A stretch of DNA of 64,000 nucleotides from Iamia sp038233075 (GTDB taxonomy: Bacteria > Actinomycetota > Acidimicrobiia > Acidimicrobiales > Iamiaceae): the NCBI GenBank assembly GCA_038233075.1, contig JBBSMQ010000005.1, forward strand, positions 90,433-154,432, read 5' to 3'. The first letter of the stretch is position 1; every line of letters starts with the position of its first letter. Of the stretch, positions 42,314 through 50,880 are shown in pieces. The position numbers were made by a program, and so were the translations under genes. Below the pieces are notes generated by a model that saw only the letters and a list, made by a program, of their open reading frames with translations, did no database searches and had not been told where the DNA came from.

Positions 42314-43183
42314 ATGACGGCCGCCACGCTGGACGGCGAGGCGCTGGCCGCCCGCGTCCGCGACGAGCTGCGCGAGCGGATCACCGCCGTCACCGAGGTC
42401 ACCGGTACGCCCCCCGGGCTGGGGACGGTCCTCGTCGGCGACGACGGTCCCAGCCACCGCTACGTGAGCATGAAGCACGCCGACTGCGCCGAGCTCGGCA
42501 TCGCCTCCTTCGACGAGCGCCTCCCGGCCGACGCACGCGCCGCCGACGTCGAGGCCGTCATCGATCGCTGGAACGCCGATCCCTCGGTCGACGCGGTGCT
42601 GCCCCAACACCCCTTCCCGCCGCACCTGGACTACGAGGCCCTCTACCGCGGCCTCGACCCCGACAAGGATGCCGACGGCCTCCACCCGGTCAACCTGGGT
42701 CGGCTCGTCATGGGCGTCGACGCGCCCCGCGCCTGCACCCCGGCCGGCATCCTGGCCCTGCTCCACGCCCACGAGGTCCCCGTGGCCGGCCGTCACGTGG
42801 TCATCGTCGGCCGGGGCCTCACCATCGGCCGGCCCCTCGCCAACCTGCTCACCCTCAAGCATCCCGAGGCCAACGCCGCGGTGACGGTGGTCCACACCGG
42901 TGTGGCCGACCTCGGCCCTCACACCCGCCGGGCCGACATCCTCGTGGCCGCCGCCGGAGCGCCGCGCATGATCACCGCCGACATGGTGAAGCCGGGCGCG
43001 GCGGTCGTGGCCGCCGGCGTCAGCTTCGAGGGCAAGCGGGTCGTCAGCGACGTGGCCGACGACGTGGCCGAGGTGGCAGGCTGGCTCTCGCCCCGCCTCG
43101 GTGGGGTCGGTCCCATGACCCGAGCCATGCTCATGGTCAACACCGTGCAGGCCGCCGGACGCCGCGCCTTCCAGACCAGGTAG
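42314..43183 (+). CDS. folD: Bifunctional methylene-THF dehydrogenase / methenyl-THF cyclohydrolase
   Basis: Interconverts methylene-, methenyl- and 10-formyl-THF and so supplies the formyl donor to PurN and PurH. The 289-aa protein has the conserved YVSMKHADCAELGI with the catalytic lysine, then LPQHPFPPHL, the PCTP-like segment (here ACTPAGI), and the nucleotide-binding loop VIVGRGLTIGRPLA. GVGPMTRAMLMVNTV closes the protein. It lies 52 bases after purH on the same strand and is probably in the same operon. Confidence 0.95.
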   Translation: MTAATLDGEALAARVRDELRERITAVTEVTGTPPGLGTVLVGDDGPSHRYVSMKHADCAELGIASFDERLPADARAADVEAVIDRWNADPSVDAVLPQHPFPPHLDYEALYRGLDPDKDADGLHPVNLGRLVMGVDAPRACTPAGILALLHAHEVPVAGRHVVIVGRGLTIGRPLANLLTLKHPEANAAVTVVHTGVADLGPHTRRADILVAAAGAPRMITADMVKPGAAVVAAGVSFEGKRVVSDVADDVAEVAGWLSPRLGGVGPMTRAMLMVNTVQAAGRRAFQTR

Positions 43184-43194
43184 GACGCCACGCC

Positions 43195-43731
43195 ATGTCT
43201 TCCCGGAGGCGCGGCGTGACCATCCGGCCCCGCCGGCCATCTGACGTCACGCCCCTCTGCGAAGTGCTGGCTCGCCAGCAGCCGACGTCGGGCTACCCGA
43301 TCGAGTGGCCGCTGCCGTTCCCGGTCGAGGACTTCATCGCCCGAGACAAGGAGGAGGGAGCCTGGACCGCCGTGCTCGAGGGGCGTCCCGTCGGCCACAT
43401 CAGCGTGCGGACGGTGGTCGCCGACCCCGACGGCATGGCCCAATGCTGGTCCGACGCAGCGAGCGTGGGGATCGACCGGCTGGCCGGGGTGGCCGCCCTC
43501 TTCGTAGACGTGGGGCTCCAGGGCGAGGGCATCGGCGGTGCCCTGCTCGACGTGGCCGAGTCGTGGATGTCTCGGCGGGCCGGGTGCCGGTGCTCGACGT
43601 GGCCAACCCCGACGGCACGGCTGTCGCCGTCTATCGGCACCGGGGCGGTCGACGCGTCGACACGTGGGACCAGAGTGGCGGCCCACGATGGGTCGATGTG
43701 GATGTGTATGGTGTGCGCATGGCGAGGATGA
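43195..43731 (+). pseudogene. GNAT acetyltransferase gene with a frameshift
   Basis: The first ~125 residues are a normal GNAT domain (VTIRPRRPSDVTPLCEVLARQ, then the acetyl-CoA loop VGLQGEGIGGALLD and AESWMSRRAG). In a run of G near 43577-43585 the homology moves to another frame: VPVLDVANPDGTAVAVYRHRG then WDQSGGPRWVDV, the expected GNAT C-terminus. In the annotated frame the protein instead ends in an unrelated tail. One base seems to have been lost. In the corrected frame no stop occurs before the VapB ORF, so the original stop is missing too. A sequencing error in the G run cannot be excluded. Confidence 0.75.
43707..43712 (+). promoter_or_regulatory. -10 element of leaderless promoter for VapBC
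   Basis: TATGGT ends six bases before the antitoxin ATG at 43719. Confidence 0.5.
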
Positions 43732-43970
43732 ACATCTCTCTTCCCGACGAGCTGGCCGAGACCGCCAAGGCGGCAGGACTGAACGTGTCACAGCTGTCGC
43801 GGCGCGCCATCGCCGAGGAGCTGGCGGAGCGCGACCGGTTGCTCGCCCTCGACCGCTACCTCGACCAGCTCGACGCCGAGCTCGGGCCTCCCCCCGCGGC
43901 CGAGACCGCGGCGGCCGAAGAGTGGGGCGACCGCGTGTTCGGCCCGCGAGGTGGGCAGCGGTCGGCGTGA
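43719..43970 (+). CDS. VapB-type antitoxin
   Basis: An 83-aa antitoxin. MARMNISLPDELAETAKAAG is a ribbon-helix-helix DNA-binding start, and the acidic C-terminus (about 55-83) would bind the toxin. The start follows a TATGGT promoter element by six bases. It overlaps the toxin by GTGA. It also overlaps the 3' end of the frameshifted GNAT gene. Confidence 0.88.
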   Translation: MARMNISLPDELAETAKAAGLNVSQLSRRAIAEELAERDRLLALDRYLDQLDAELGPPPAAETAAAEEWGDRVFGPRGGQRSA

Positions 43971-44350
43971 AGGTCGTGCTCGACGCACAGGGACTCACCG
44001 CGCTGGCCGGTGATCGCGCGCGACTGAGGGTGCTGCGCGAGCGTTCGGGCGCGGCTCCGGTGGTGCCCAGCCCCGTCCTGACGGAGTCCTTGACCGGTGA
44101 CCATCGCCGCGACTTCCACGAGAACCGGCTCCTCCGGTCGTGTCGGGTCGTCGATGTCGACGAGAGCCTGGCACGAGAGGCGGCCGCCCTGCGGACGGCG
44201 GTGGCCCGGCCCCGGGTCTCGGCCACCGACGCCATCGTGGTGGCATCCGCCGCTCGGCTGGGTGTGACGACGATCCTGACGAGTGACCCGCGGGATCTGG
44301 AGGCCTTGGCCTGCATCTCGGCCGCCCCGGTCTCGGTCGGTCGCGCCTGA
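43967..44350 (+). CDS. VapC-type PIN-domain toxin
   Basis: A 127-aa PIN-domain ribonuclease. Acidic active-site residues are visible as D6 in VVLDAQGL, E near LTESLTG, D in SATDAIVVA and D in LTSDPRDLEAL. VapC toxins cleave tRNA or rRNA. The GTG start overlaps the antitoxin stop, so the two are translationally coupled. Confidence 0.88.
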   Translation: MKVVLDAQGLTALAGDRARLRVLRERSGAAPVVPSPVLTESLTGDHRRDFHENRLLRSCRVVDVDESLAREAAALRTAVARPRVSATDAIVVASAARLGVTTILTSDPRDLEALACISAAPVSVGRA

Positions 44351-44417
44351 GAGACCGAGCTGCCAACAGGCGGACGCAGGGTCAACACCGCAGCGACGAC
44401 GCCGAGGCCTCGGCCAG

Positions 44418-44658
44418 TCAGCCGGCTCGGGTGATGGCGACGAAGAGCCCCAGGAGAGCGGTGTCGGCGCCGACGGTCCAGATGATGAACCTGGTCGTGG
44501 CGGCGTGGATCTCAGCCCGGACGAACTCCTTCGTGGCCCGGCTCCTCCACATCTCGGGCCGGGAATACGACATCATCTCGCCGACGGCCCTCCTCGTCAT
44601 CGATGATCCTGCTCAACCTGAGGTAGAGGGCCGAGCGGTGGCGCTCGGTCATGGCCAT
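44418..44658 (-). pseudogene. Decayed small coiled-coil/membrane protein gene (two frameshifts)
   Basis: No single frame gives the whole protein, but switching twice does. ATG 44658 (with AGGAGA upstream) encodes MAMTERHRSALYLRLSRIID. A second frame gives AVGEMMSYS, the first frame returns with FPARDVEEP, and the second frame finishes with ATKEFVRAEIHAATTRFIIW and a membrane helix to the stop at 44418. The order matches small proteins common in actinobacteria (a FPARDLDEP-VTKEFVRAEI type core followed by a C-terminal helix). Two indels and a shortened coiled coil mark it as inactive. Confidence 0.65.
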
Positions 44659-44756
44659 GAGACTCTCCTGTGGCCGCGATGTCAACAGGGGAGATGCCTC
44701 GAACCTACCGGCACGGTGCGACAGCTCGTTCGAGCGGCTCTGCAATCGAGAAGGGA

Positions 44757-45644
44757 TCACCGGCTGATCGAGCGGCCGTAGGCACGCACCGCCAGGGGGG
44801 CGCAGACGAGGACGATGGCGACGATCCAGATCCAGGTGTAGGCCACGGGGTGGGCGATCGACCAGGGGTCGCCGGGCGCGATGGGGGTGTTGGGGTTGCC
44901 GAAGAGGGCCCGCAGTGCGTCCGACAGGGTCGTCACCGGGTTCCACTCGGCCACCGTCTGGAGGAAGGCGGGCATGGAGGTGGTGGGCACGAAGGTGCTG
45001 GCCACGAACGTGATCGGGAAGAGGGCCACGAAGGCCACCCCTGTGACGCCCTCCGGGGTCTTCACCGCCGCGCCCAGCAGGACGCCGATCCAGATCATGG
45101 CGAAGGCGAACGCCACCAGCAGCAGGTAGCCGTAGAGGGCCTCGATCACGCTGCTGCGGATCCTCCAGCCGATGAGCAGCCCGGCCACCGACATGAGGGC
45201 GATCGGGAGCAGCGACTTCAGCACGTTGGCCACCGCGTGGCCGCCGAGCACCGCGCCCTTGGCGAGGGGCAGGGAGCGGAAGCGATCCACGGCCTGGTTC
45301 TTGAAGTCGTTGGCGATGGCCAGGGCCACGCCGAAGGCGGTGAAGACGATGGTCTGGGCCATGATCCCGCCCATCAGGAACTCCCGGTAGCTGCCGCCGC
45401 CGGGGACGTCGATGGCACCGCCGAACACGTAGGCGAACAGCAGCACGAACATGATGGGCTGGATGGTGGCGTCGGAGAGCGCCTCGGGTTGGCGCTTCAT
45501 GTGGATCAGGCCCCGGCGGGCGATGACCCAGGTGTCGTGGACCACGCCGCGTCGGCGGTGCAGGGCGGCGTCCGGTCGGGGGGCCAGGTCGGCCACGTCG
45601 ACGACGCCCAGGCCGTCGGGCGAGGGGCTGGTGGTGGTGGTCAT
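44757..45644 (-). CDS. ABC-2 type transporter permease, DrrB type
   Basis: A 295-aa permease with six predicted helices and the family motif TIQPIMFVLLFAYVFGGAID, followed by VDRFRSLPLAKGAVLGGH. It overlaps the upstream ATPase gene by ATGA (45641-45644), so the two are co-translated. It is similar in plan to the permease at 13842 but clearly divergent in sequence. Export of a hydrophobic compound is likely. Confidence 0.92.
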   Translation of the reverse strand: MTTTTSPSPDGLGVVDVADLAPRPDAALHRRRGVVHDTWVIARRGLIHMKRQPEALSDATIQPIMFVLLFAYVFGGAIDVPGGGSYREFLMGGIMAQTIVFTAFGVALAIANDFKNQAVDRFRSLPLAKGAVLGGHAVANVLKSLLPIALMSVAGLLIGWRIRSSVIEALYGYLLLVAFAFAMIWIGVLLGAAVKTPEGVTGVAFVALFPITFVASTFVPTTSMPAFLQTVAEWNPVTTLSDALRALFGNPNTPIAPGDPWSIAHPVAYTWIWIVAIVLVCAPLAVRAYGRSISR

Positions 45645-46630
45645 GGGAGGACCTCCTCCTTGGTGGGCTCGGTGTCCTCGTCGTGGTCGATGGGGGCGCC
45701 GGTGAGGGTGAGGAACACCTCGTCGAGGGTGGGTTGGCGTAGCCCCAGGTCCTCGACGGCGATGTCGGCGTCGGCCAGGGCGGTGGCGGTGGCCGCCAGG
45801 GCGGCGACGCCGTCCCCGGTCGGCGCCGTGGCCGAGCGCACCGGACGGTCGAGGGCCGGCTCACCGCCGGTGATGCGGGCCAGCAGAGCCGCGGCCTCGT
45901 CGAGGCGGGCCGGATCGGTGACCACCAGGCCGATGTTGTCACCACCGATCTGGCGCTTGAGGCTGCGGGCGTCGCCCTCGGCGATCACCCTGCCGTGGTC
46001 GACGACGAGGATGTCGTCGGCCAGGCGGTCGGCCTCCTCCAGGTACTGGGTGGTCAACAGGACCGTCGTCCCGCTGCCCACCAGGGTGTCGAGCACGGCC
46101 CAGAGCTCGTTGCGGGCCCGGGGATCGAGCCCGGTGGTGGGCTCGTCGAGGAACAGCACCTGGGGGCGGGCCACGAGGGTCGCGGCCAGGTCCAGCCGGC
46201 GGCGCATGCCTCCGGAGTAGCCGGAGGTCACCCGGCCGCCGTCATCATCGAGGGAGAACTGGCCGAGCAGCTCTCCGGCCCGCACCTTCGCCTCCTTGCG
46301 CGGCAGCTGGTGCAGCTCGCCGATCATGACCAGGTTCTCCCACCCGGTGAGGAGCGGGTCGATGGTCGCGTCCTGGGCGGCCAGGCCGATGCGGCGGCGT
46401 ACCTCGGTCGGCTGGCGGGCCACGTCGTAGCCGGCCACGGTGGCGGTGCCCTCGGTGGCGTCGGCCAACGTGGTGAGCACCCGCACCGCCGTGGTCTTGC
46501 CGGCGCCGTTGGGGCCCAGCACGGCGGTCACCGTGCCGGTGGGGACGCTGATGTCGACGCCGGCCAGCGCCACGGTCTTGCCATAGCGCTTGACCAGCCC
46601 GTGGGCCTCGACGGCGAGGGAGGGGGACAT
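45641..46630 (-). CDS. ABC transporter ATP-binding protein, DrrA type
   Basis: A 329-aa ATPase partner of the permease. Walker A is LGPNGAGKTT, the signature is YSGGMRRRLDLAAT, Walker B is VLFLDEPTTGLDP, and the DrrA-type C-terminal extension ends LDEVFLTLTGAP. ATG 46630 is preceded by GGAGAAA at a good ribosome-site distance; a longer start at 46681 is possible but adds a non-conserved basic segment. Confidence 0.92.
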   Translation of the reverse strand: MSPSLAVEAHGLVKRYGKTVALAGVDISVPTGTVTAVLGPNGAGKTTAVRVLTTLADATEGTATVAGYDVARQPTEVRRRIGLAAQDATIDPLLTGWENLVMIGELHQLPRKEAKVRAGELLGQFSLDDDGGRVTSGYSGGMRRRLDLAATLVARPQVLFLDEPTTGLDPRARNELWAVLDTLVGSGTTVLLTTQYLEEADRLADDILVVDHGRVIAEGDARSLKRQIGGDNIGLVVTDPARLDEAAALLARITGGEPALDRPVRSATAPTGDGVAALAATATALADADIAVEDLGLRQPTLDEVFLTLTGAPIDHDEDTEPTKEEVLP

Positions 46631-46832
46631 GGGTTTCTCCAAGGGCTCGGGGCGCGATCGGCGGTGTCGAGACGGTGTCATGGTGCCAGGGAGACATCGT
46701 CGGTCGCACCTGGGTTCCGACGGTCTCGACCGACGGCGATCGGGTGGGTGCAGAGGCGGAGACGCACGAGAGCGATCCGACTCATCGGTGCCGTGGGCGC
46801 TGGTGGACTGCCGAGCCGGGGTCGGGCTGGCC

Positions 46833-46838
46833 TAGCCT
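46833..46838 (+). promoter_or_regulatory. -10 element of leaderless promoter for metF
   Basis: TAGCCT lies nine bases before the ATG at 46848. Confidence 0.4.
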
Positions 46839-46847
46839 CGTCCGACC

Positions 46848-47726
46848 ATGGCTGCGATCGCTGACCTGCTGGCTGTCGGGCGCACGGTGTCCTTCGAGTT
46901 CCCCCCACCGAAGACGCCCGAGGCCCTCGTGACCTTCGACGAGACCATGGAGGACCTGGCCCAGCTGGCGCCCGAGTTCATCTCGGTCACCTACGGCGCG
47001 CTGGGCACGACACGCGACACCACCCGCGACGTCGTGATCCGGGTGGACAAGGAGCGCTCGTTCCCGGCCATGCCCCACCTCACCTGCGTGGGCCACACCC
47101 GGGCCGAGCTGCGCGAGCTGCTCACCCACTACCACGAGGCCGGCATCGAGAACATCCTGGCCCTGGCCGGCGACCCCCCGGCCGATGGGTTCGAGGCCGG
47201 CGGGGACTTCACCTACGCCACCGAGCTCATCGAGCTGATCCGCGAGGTCGGCGACTTCTCGATCGGCGTGGCCGCCTTCCCCGAGATGCACCCTCGGTCG
47301 GCCGATCGACCCGACGACCGCCGCTACCTGGCGGCCAAGCTGGCCCTGGCCGACTTCGCCATCACCCAGTTCTTCTGGGACCCCTCCGACTACGTGGCCA
47401 TGCGGGAGGACCTCGACGCCCTGGGATGTGACAAGCCCGTCGTGCCCGGTGTCATGCCGTTCATCAGCGTCGCGGGCGTGCGGCGCATGTCGGCCATGAA
47501 CGGAAGCGCCATCCCCGCCGCGCTGGAGGCCCGCCTCGACCGGGTGGACGGCGACAAGGAGGCCACCCGGGCCCTCGGCGTCGAGGTGGCATCGGAGGTC
47601 GGGGGCGCCCTGCTGGAGGCGGGCGTGCCCGGGATGCACCTCTACACCATGAACCGGGCGGCCTCGGTTCGCCAGGTGTGCGCCAACCTCGGTCTGCTGC
47701 GCGACGCCGGTCCTGCGCCGGGCTGA
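46848..47726 (+). CDS. metF: Methylenetetrahydrofolate reductase
   Basis: Reduces 5,10-methylene-THF to 5-methyl-THF for methionine synthesis, an FAD-dependent (beta/alpha)8 barrel of 292 aa. The first strand, TVSFEFPPPKTPEA, contains the catalytic glutamate. HLTCVGHTRAELRELL and ILALAGDPPADG form the folate/flavin site, and FFWDPSDYVAMRE and PGVMPFISVAGVRRM are typical later elements. It follows the pattern of the leaderless genes. Confidence 0.93.
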   Translation: MAAIADLLAVGRTVSFEFPPPKTPEALVTFDETMEDLAQLAPEFISVTYGALGTTRDTTRDVVIRVDKERSFPAMPHLTCVGHTRAELRELLTHYHEAGIENILALAGDPPADGFEAGGDFTYATELIELIREVGDFSIGVAAFPEMHPRSADRPDDRRYLAAKLALADFAITQFFWDPSDYVAMREDLDALGCDKPVVPGVMPFISVAGVRRMSAMNGSAIPAALEARLDRVDGDKEATRALGVEVASEVGGALLEAGVPGMHLYTMNRAASVRQVCANLGLLRDAGPAPG

Positions 47727-47740
47727 GGGCCCTGCGTCCG

Positions 47741-47770
47741 TTGAGCAGACAAGTCTGAGACAACTACGCT
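47741..47770 (+). promoter_or_regulatory. icd promoter
   Basis: TTGAGC (47741-47746) and TACGCT (47765-47770) are separated by 18 bases, and TACGCT ends six bases before the icd ATG. The spacer is AT-richer than its surroundings and repeats AGACAA at its two ends, around the palindrome GTCT-G-AGAC, possibly an operator. Confidence 0.45.
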
Positions 47771-47776
47771 CCGACG

Positions 47777-48994
47777 ATGGCCAAGATCAAGGTGCAGAAC
47801 CCCGTCGTCGAGCTCGATGGCGACGAGATGACCCACATCATCTGGGAGTTCATCAAGGACCAGCTCATCCTCCCGTACCTGGACATCGAGCTCGACTACT
47901 TCGACCTCGGCATCGAGCACCGCGACGCCACCGACGACCAGGTCACCATCGACGCGGCCAACGCCATCAAGCGTCACGGCGCCGGCGTCAAGTGCGCCAC
48001 CATCACGCCGGACGAGACCCGGGTCACCGAGTTCGGGCTGAAGAAGATGTGGCGGTCGCCCAACGGCACCATCCGCAACATCATCGGCGGCGTCGTCTTC
48101 CGCGAGCCCATCATCATGGGCAACGTCCCCCGCCTGGTGCCGGGCTGGACCAAGCCCATCGTCATCGGCCGTCACGCCCACGCCGACCAGTACCTGGCCA
48201 CCGACTTCAAGGTCCCCGGCCCCGGCACCGTCACCATCTCCTACACGCCCGACGACGGCAGCGAACCCATGGAGATGGAGGTGGCGCAGTTCCCCGAGGG
48301 CGGTGGCGTGGCCATGGGCATGTTCAACTTCCGCCGCTCGATCGAGGACTTCGCCCGGGCCTCGCTCAACTACGGCCTCACCCGGGGCTGGCCCGTCTAC
48401 CTGTCGACCAAGAACACCATCCTCAAGGCCTACGACGGCATGTTCAAAGACGTGTTCCAGGAGGTCTTCGACGCCGAGTTCAAGTCCGACTTCGACGCCG
48501 CCGGCATCACCTACGAGCACCGCCTCATCGACGACATGGTGGCGGCCGCCATGAAGTGGGAGGGCGGCTACGTGTGGGCCTGCAAGAACTACGACGGCGA
48601 CGTGCAATCCGACACCGTGGCCCAGGGCTTCGGCTCGCTCGGGCTCATGACCTCGGTCCTGCTCACCCCCGACGGCAAGACGATGGAGGCCGAGGCCGCC
48701 CACGGCACCGTGACCCGCCACTTCCGCCAGCACCAGAAGGGCGAGAAGACCTCCACCAACCCGATCGCCTCGATCTTCGCCTGGACCCGCGGCATCGCCC
48801 ACCGGGGCCGCCTCGACGACACCCCCGAGGTCACCGCCTTCGCCGAGGCGCTGGAGAAGGTCTGCATCGACACCGTCGAGAGCGGCCGCATGACCAAGGA
48901 CCTGGCCCTGCTCGTCGGGGACGACACCGAGTGGCTCACGACCGAGGAGTTCCTCGCCGCCCTCGACGACGGCCTCCAGCAGCAGATGGCCTGA
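47777..48994 (+). CDS. icd: NADP-dependent isocitrate dehydrogenase, eukaryotic-type homodimer
   Basis: Oxidative decarboxylation of isocitrate to 2-oxoglutarate. The 405-aa protein belongs to the homodimeric type shared with eukaryotic IDP: VVELDGDEMTHIIWEFIKDQ at the start, the substrate loop KKMWRSPNGTIRNIIGG, the metal-binding RLIDDMVAAAMK, and EAAHGTVTRHFRQHQKG near the NADP site. It is not the E. coli-type or the monomeric enzyme. A TTGAGC/TACGCT promoter lies directly upstream. Confidence 0.96.
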   Translation: MAKIKVQNPVVELDGDEMTHIIWEFIKDQLILPYLDIELDYFDLGIEHRDATDDQVTIDAANAIKRHGAGVKCATITPDETRVTEFGLKKMWRSPNGTIRNIIGGVVFREPIIMGNVPRLVPGWTKPIVIGRHAHADQYLATDFKVPGPGTVTISYTPDDGSEPMEMEVAQFPEGGGVAMGMFNFRRSIEDFARASLNYGLTRGWPVYLSTKNTILKAYDGMFKDVFQEVFDAEFKSDFDAAGITYEHRLIDDMVAAAMKWEGGYVWACKNYDGDVQSDTVAQGFGSLGLMTSVLLTPDGKTMEAEAAHGTVTRHFRQHQKGEKTSTNPIASIFAWTRGIAHRGRLDDTPEVTAFAEALEKVCIDTVESGRMTKDLALLVGDDTEWLTTEEFLAALDDGLQQQMA

Positions 48995-49036
48995 GAACGA
49001 TCCGAGCCGCCATGGCCCGGCCCGCCAAGGGAGGCG

Positions 49037-49318
49037 TCAGGGCCGGGATCCGCGGGGGGAGGAGGGGCGTCGCGGTGACCGCAATCCCGAGTCCCGCAGC
49101 CGACGGACCAGGACCCGCGGGTCCACCGGCGTCGCGCCCGCAGCGACGGCGTCGTCCCACCAGGCGTCGGGCAGGTCGTAGTGGTCTCGGTGGAAGGCTC
49201 GCTCCGGCAGTCCCAGGACGGCGGCGAAGGCGTGCAGCTCCTCCAGCGACTCGTCGCTGACCAGATGGGCGAAGCGCCGGCCGTGCGCCGGCCACAGCGG
49301 GGCGTCGACCAGGACCAT
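49037..49318 (-). CDS. DUF4031 domain protein
   Basis: A 93-aa protein of the DUF4031 family: the conserved MVLVDAPLWPAHGRRFAHLV start, HLVSDESLEELHAFA, and a HYDLPDAWWDDAVAAGA block. The Arg/Pro/Ser-rich tail after residue 80 is probably disordered. Function unknown; it is convergent with icd, and the stop codons are 42 bases apart. TAGCGT lies six bases before the ATG. Confidence 0.85.
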   Translation of the reverse strand: MVLVDAPLWPAHGRRFAHLVSDESLEELHAFAAVLGLPERAFHRDHYDLPDAWWDDAVAAGATPVDPRVLVRRLRDSGLRSPRRPSSPRGSRP

Positions 49319-49324
49319 GCGGCG

Positions 49325-49330
49325 ACGCTA
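49325..49330 (-). promoter_or_regulatory. -10 element of leaderless promoter for the DUF4031 gene
   Basis: Minus-strand TAGCGT ends six bases before ATG 49318. Confidence 0.45.
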
Positions 49331-49347
49331 CCGGCGCCGGGCGGGGC

Positions 49348-49719
49348 TCAGCCCTCGGCCTGGTCGTCCCAGGCCGCGATGCGGGTCAGCCCGTCGGTGC
49401 TCGACGCCCACTGGTAGGACACCGCAGGCTCGCCGCCCAGCAAGCTCACCTGCACCCGGTCGAACAGCCCGGAGGCGACGCCCTCGACCACGTCGAGGTG
49501 GGCCAGCACCACCTCGACCGTGTCGGGATCGAGGTCCACCGCCCAGCCCCGCACCAGATCGTCGCCCGGCACGAAGAGCGCGGCGGGCCAGCCCGCGCCG
49601 CTGTCGTGGAGCCGACCCTCCACGGCCGCCGGGCGCCACCCCAGGGCATGAGGCTCGATCACGGTCCAGCGCAGGTGCCCGGGCATGAGCGTCCCGTAGA
49701 CGAAGAGGGGAGGGGCCAC
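49348..49719 (-). CDS. Gamma-glutamylcyclotransferase-fold protein (AIG2-like)
   Basis: A 123-aa protein. PLFVYGTLMPGHLRWTVIEP is the diagnostic YGTL substrate loop, and DVVEGVASGLFDRVQVSL contains the expected catalytic Glu of the barrel. The family converts gamma-glutamyl amines or peptides to 5-oxoproline; the exact substrate here is unknown. GTG 49719 places YGTL close to the N-terminus, as is normal; the longer frame to 49914 would overlap mdh. Confidence 0.87.
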   Translation of the reverse strand: MAPPLFVYGTLMPGHLRWTVIEPHALGWRPAAVEGRLHDSGAGWPAALFVPGDDLVRGWAVDLDPDTVEVVLAHLDVVEGVASGLFDRVQVSLLGGEPAVSYQWASSTDGLTRIAAWDDQAEG

Positions 49720-49844
49720 GGCGCCAGCGTCGCGCGTGGCTGCCGCGCAGGGTTCGGTCGTTGCTCCAGGATCCGGTCGCCGTCGCTTGCCTCTCGTGCC
49801 GAGGCGGTGGATCGGTCGATGACGAGGGGGTCGCGGGCCGTCGG

Positions 49845-49850
49845 TAACCT
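49845..49850 (+). promoter_or_regulatory. Probable -10 element of the mdh promoter
   Basis: TAACCT lies 32 bases before the mdh ATG. A GAGGAG ribosome site lies between, so this gene has a short leader. Confidence 0.4.
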
Positions 49851-49882
49851 CCGGGCCGGACCCACCGCCCCGAGGAGCCGCC

Positions 49883-50872
49883 ATGAGCACCCAGCCCGTC
49901 CGCATCGCCGTCACCGGAGCCGCAGGTCAGATCGGCTACAGCCTGCTGTTCCGGGTGGCCAGCGGCGTCCTGCTCGGGCCGGACACCCCGGTGGCGCTGC
50001 AGATGCTCGAGATCACCCCGGCCCTGGATGCCCTGGAGGGCGTGGCCATGGAGCTCGACGACTGCGCCTTCCCGCTGCTGTCCGAGACCGTCCGCACCGA
50101 CGACGCCGAGGTCGCCTTCGGTGACGCCGACATCGTGTTCTTCGTGGGGGCCATGCCCCGCAAGGCAGGCATGGAGCGCGCCGATCTCCTCGAGGCCAAC
50201 GGCAGCATCTTCGGGCCCCAGGGCGCAGCCCTGGTCGCGGCGGCCAAGCCCGACGTGAAGGCCCTGGTGGTCGGCAACCCGGCCAACACCAACGCCCTCA
50301 TCACCCTGGGTGCGGCCGAGGGGCTCGACCCGCGTCGGGTCACGGCCATGACCCGACTCGACCACAACCGAGCCACGGCCCAGCTGGCCCAACGGCTCGA
50401 CGTCACCGTCAACGACATCAAGAAGATGACGATCTGGGGCAACCACTCCACCACCCAGTACCCCGACCTCGTCCACTGCGAGGTCAACGGCTCCTCCGCC
50501 TTCGACGCGGTGGGCGACGAGGCCTGGGTCGCGGACACCTACATCCCGACGGTGGCGAAGCGGGGCGCAGCCATCATCGACGCCCGAGGCGCATCCTCGG
50601 CGGCCTCGGCCGCCAACGCCGCGCTCGATCACATGCGCGACTGGGTGCACGGCACCCCCGAGGGCGACTGGGTATCGATGGCGGTGGTGTCCGACGGCAG
50701 CTACGGCGTGCCCGAGGGGCTGGTGTCGTCGTTCCCGTGCACCACCAAGGACGGGGAGTGGGAGATCGTGGCCGGTCTGGAGATCGACGACTTCTCCCGG
50801 CCCCGCATCGACGCCTCGGCGACGGAGCTGGCCGAGGAGCGCGACACCGTGAAGGGCCTGGGGCTCATCTGA
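49883..50872 (+). CDS. mdh: Malate dehydrogenase
   Basis: NAD-dependent oxidation of malate to oxaloacetate. The 329-aa protein belongs to the cytosolic/type II MDH group: VTGAAGQIGYSLLFRVASG is the NAD-binding loop, NPANTNALI and MTRLDHNRATAQLA the substrate loop with catalytic Asp/Arg, and IWGNHSTTQYPDLVH carries the catalytic His. A good GAGGAG ribosome site precedes the ATG. Confidence 0.97.
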   Translation: MSTQPVRIAVTGAAGQIGYSLLFRVASGVLLGPDTPVALQMLEITPALDALEGVAMELDDCAFPLLSETVRTDDAEVAFGDADIVFFVGAMPRKAGMERADLLEANGSIFGPQGAALVAAAKPDVKALVVGNPANTNALITLGAAEGLDPRRVTAMTRLDHNRATAQLAQRLDVTVNDIKKMTIWGNHSTTQYPDLVHCEVNGSSAFDAVGDEAWVADTYIPTVAKRGAAIIDARGASSAASAANAALDHMRDWVHGTPEGDWVSMAVVSDGSYGVPEGLVSSFPCTTKDGEWEIVAGLEIDDFSRPRIDASATELAEERDTVKGLGLI

Positions 50873-50880
50873 CACCCGCC

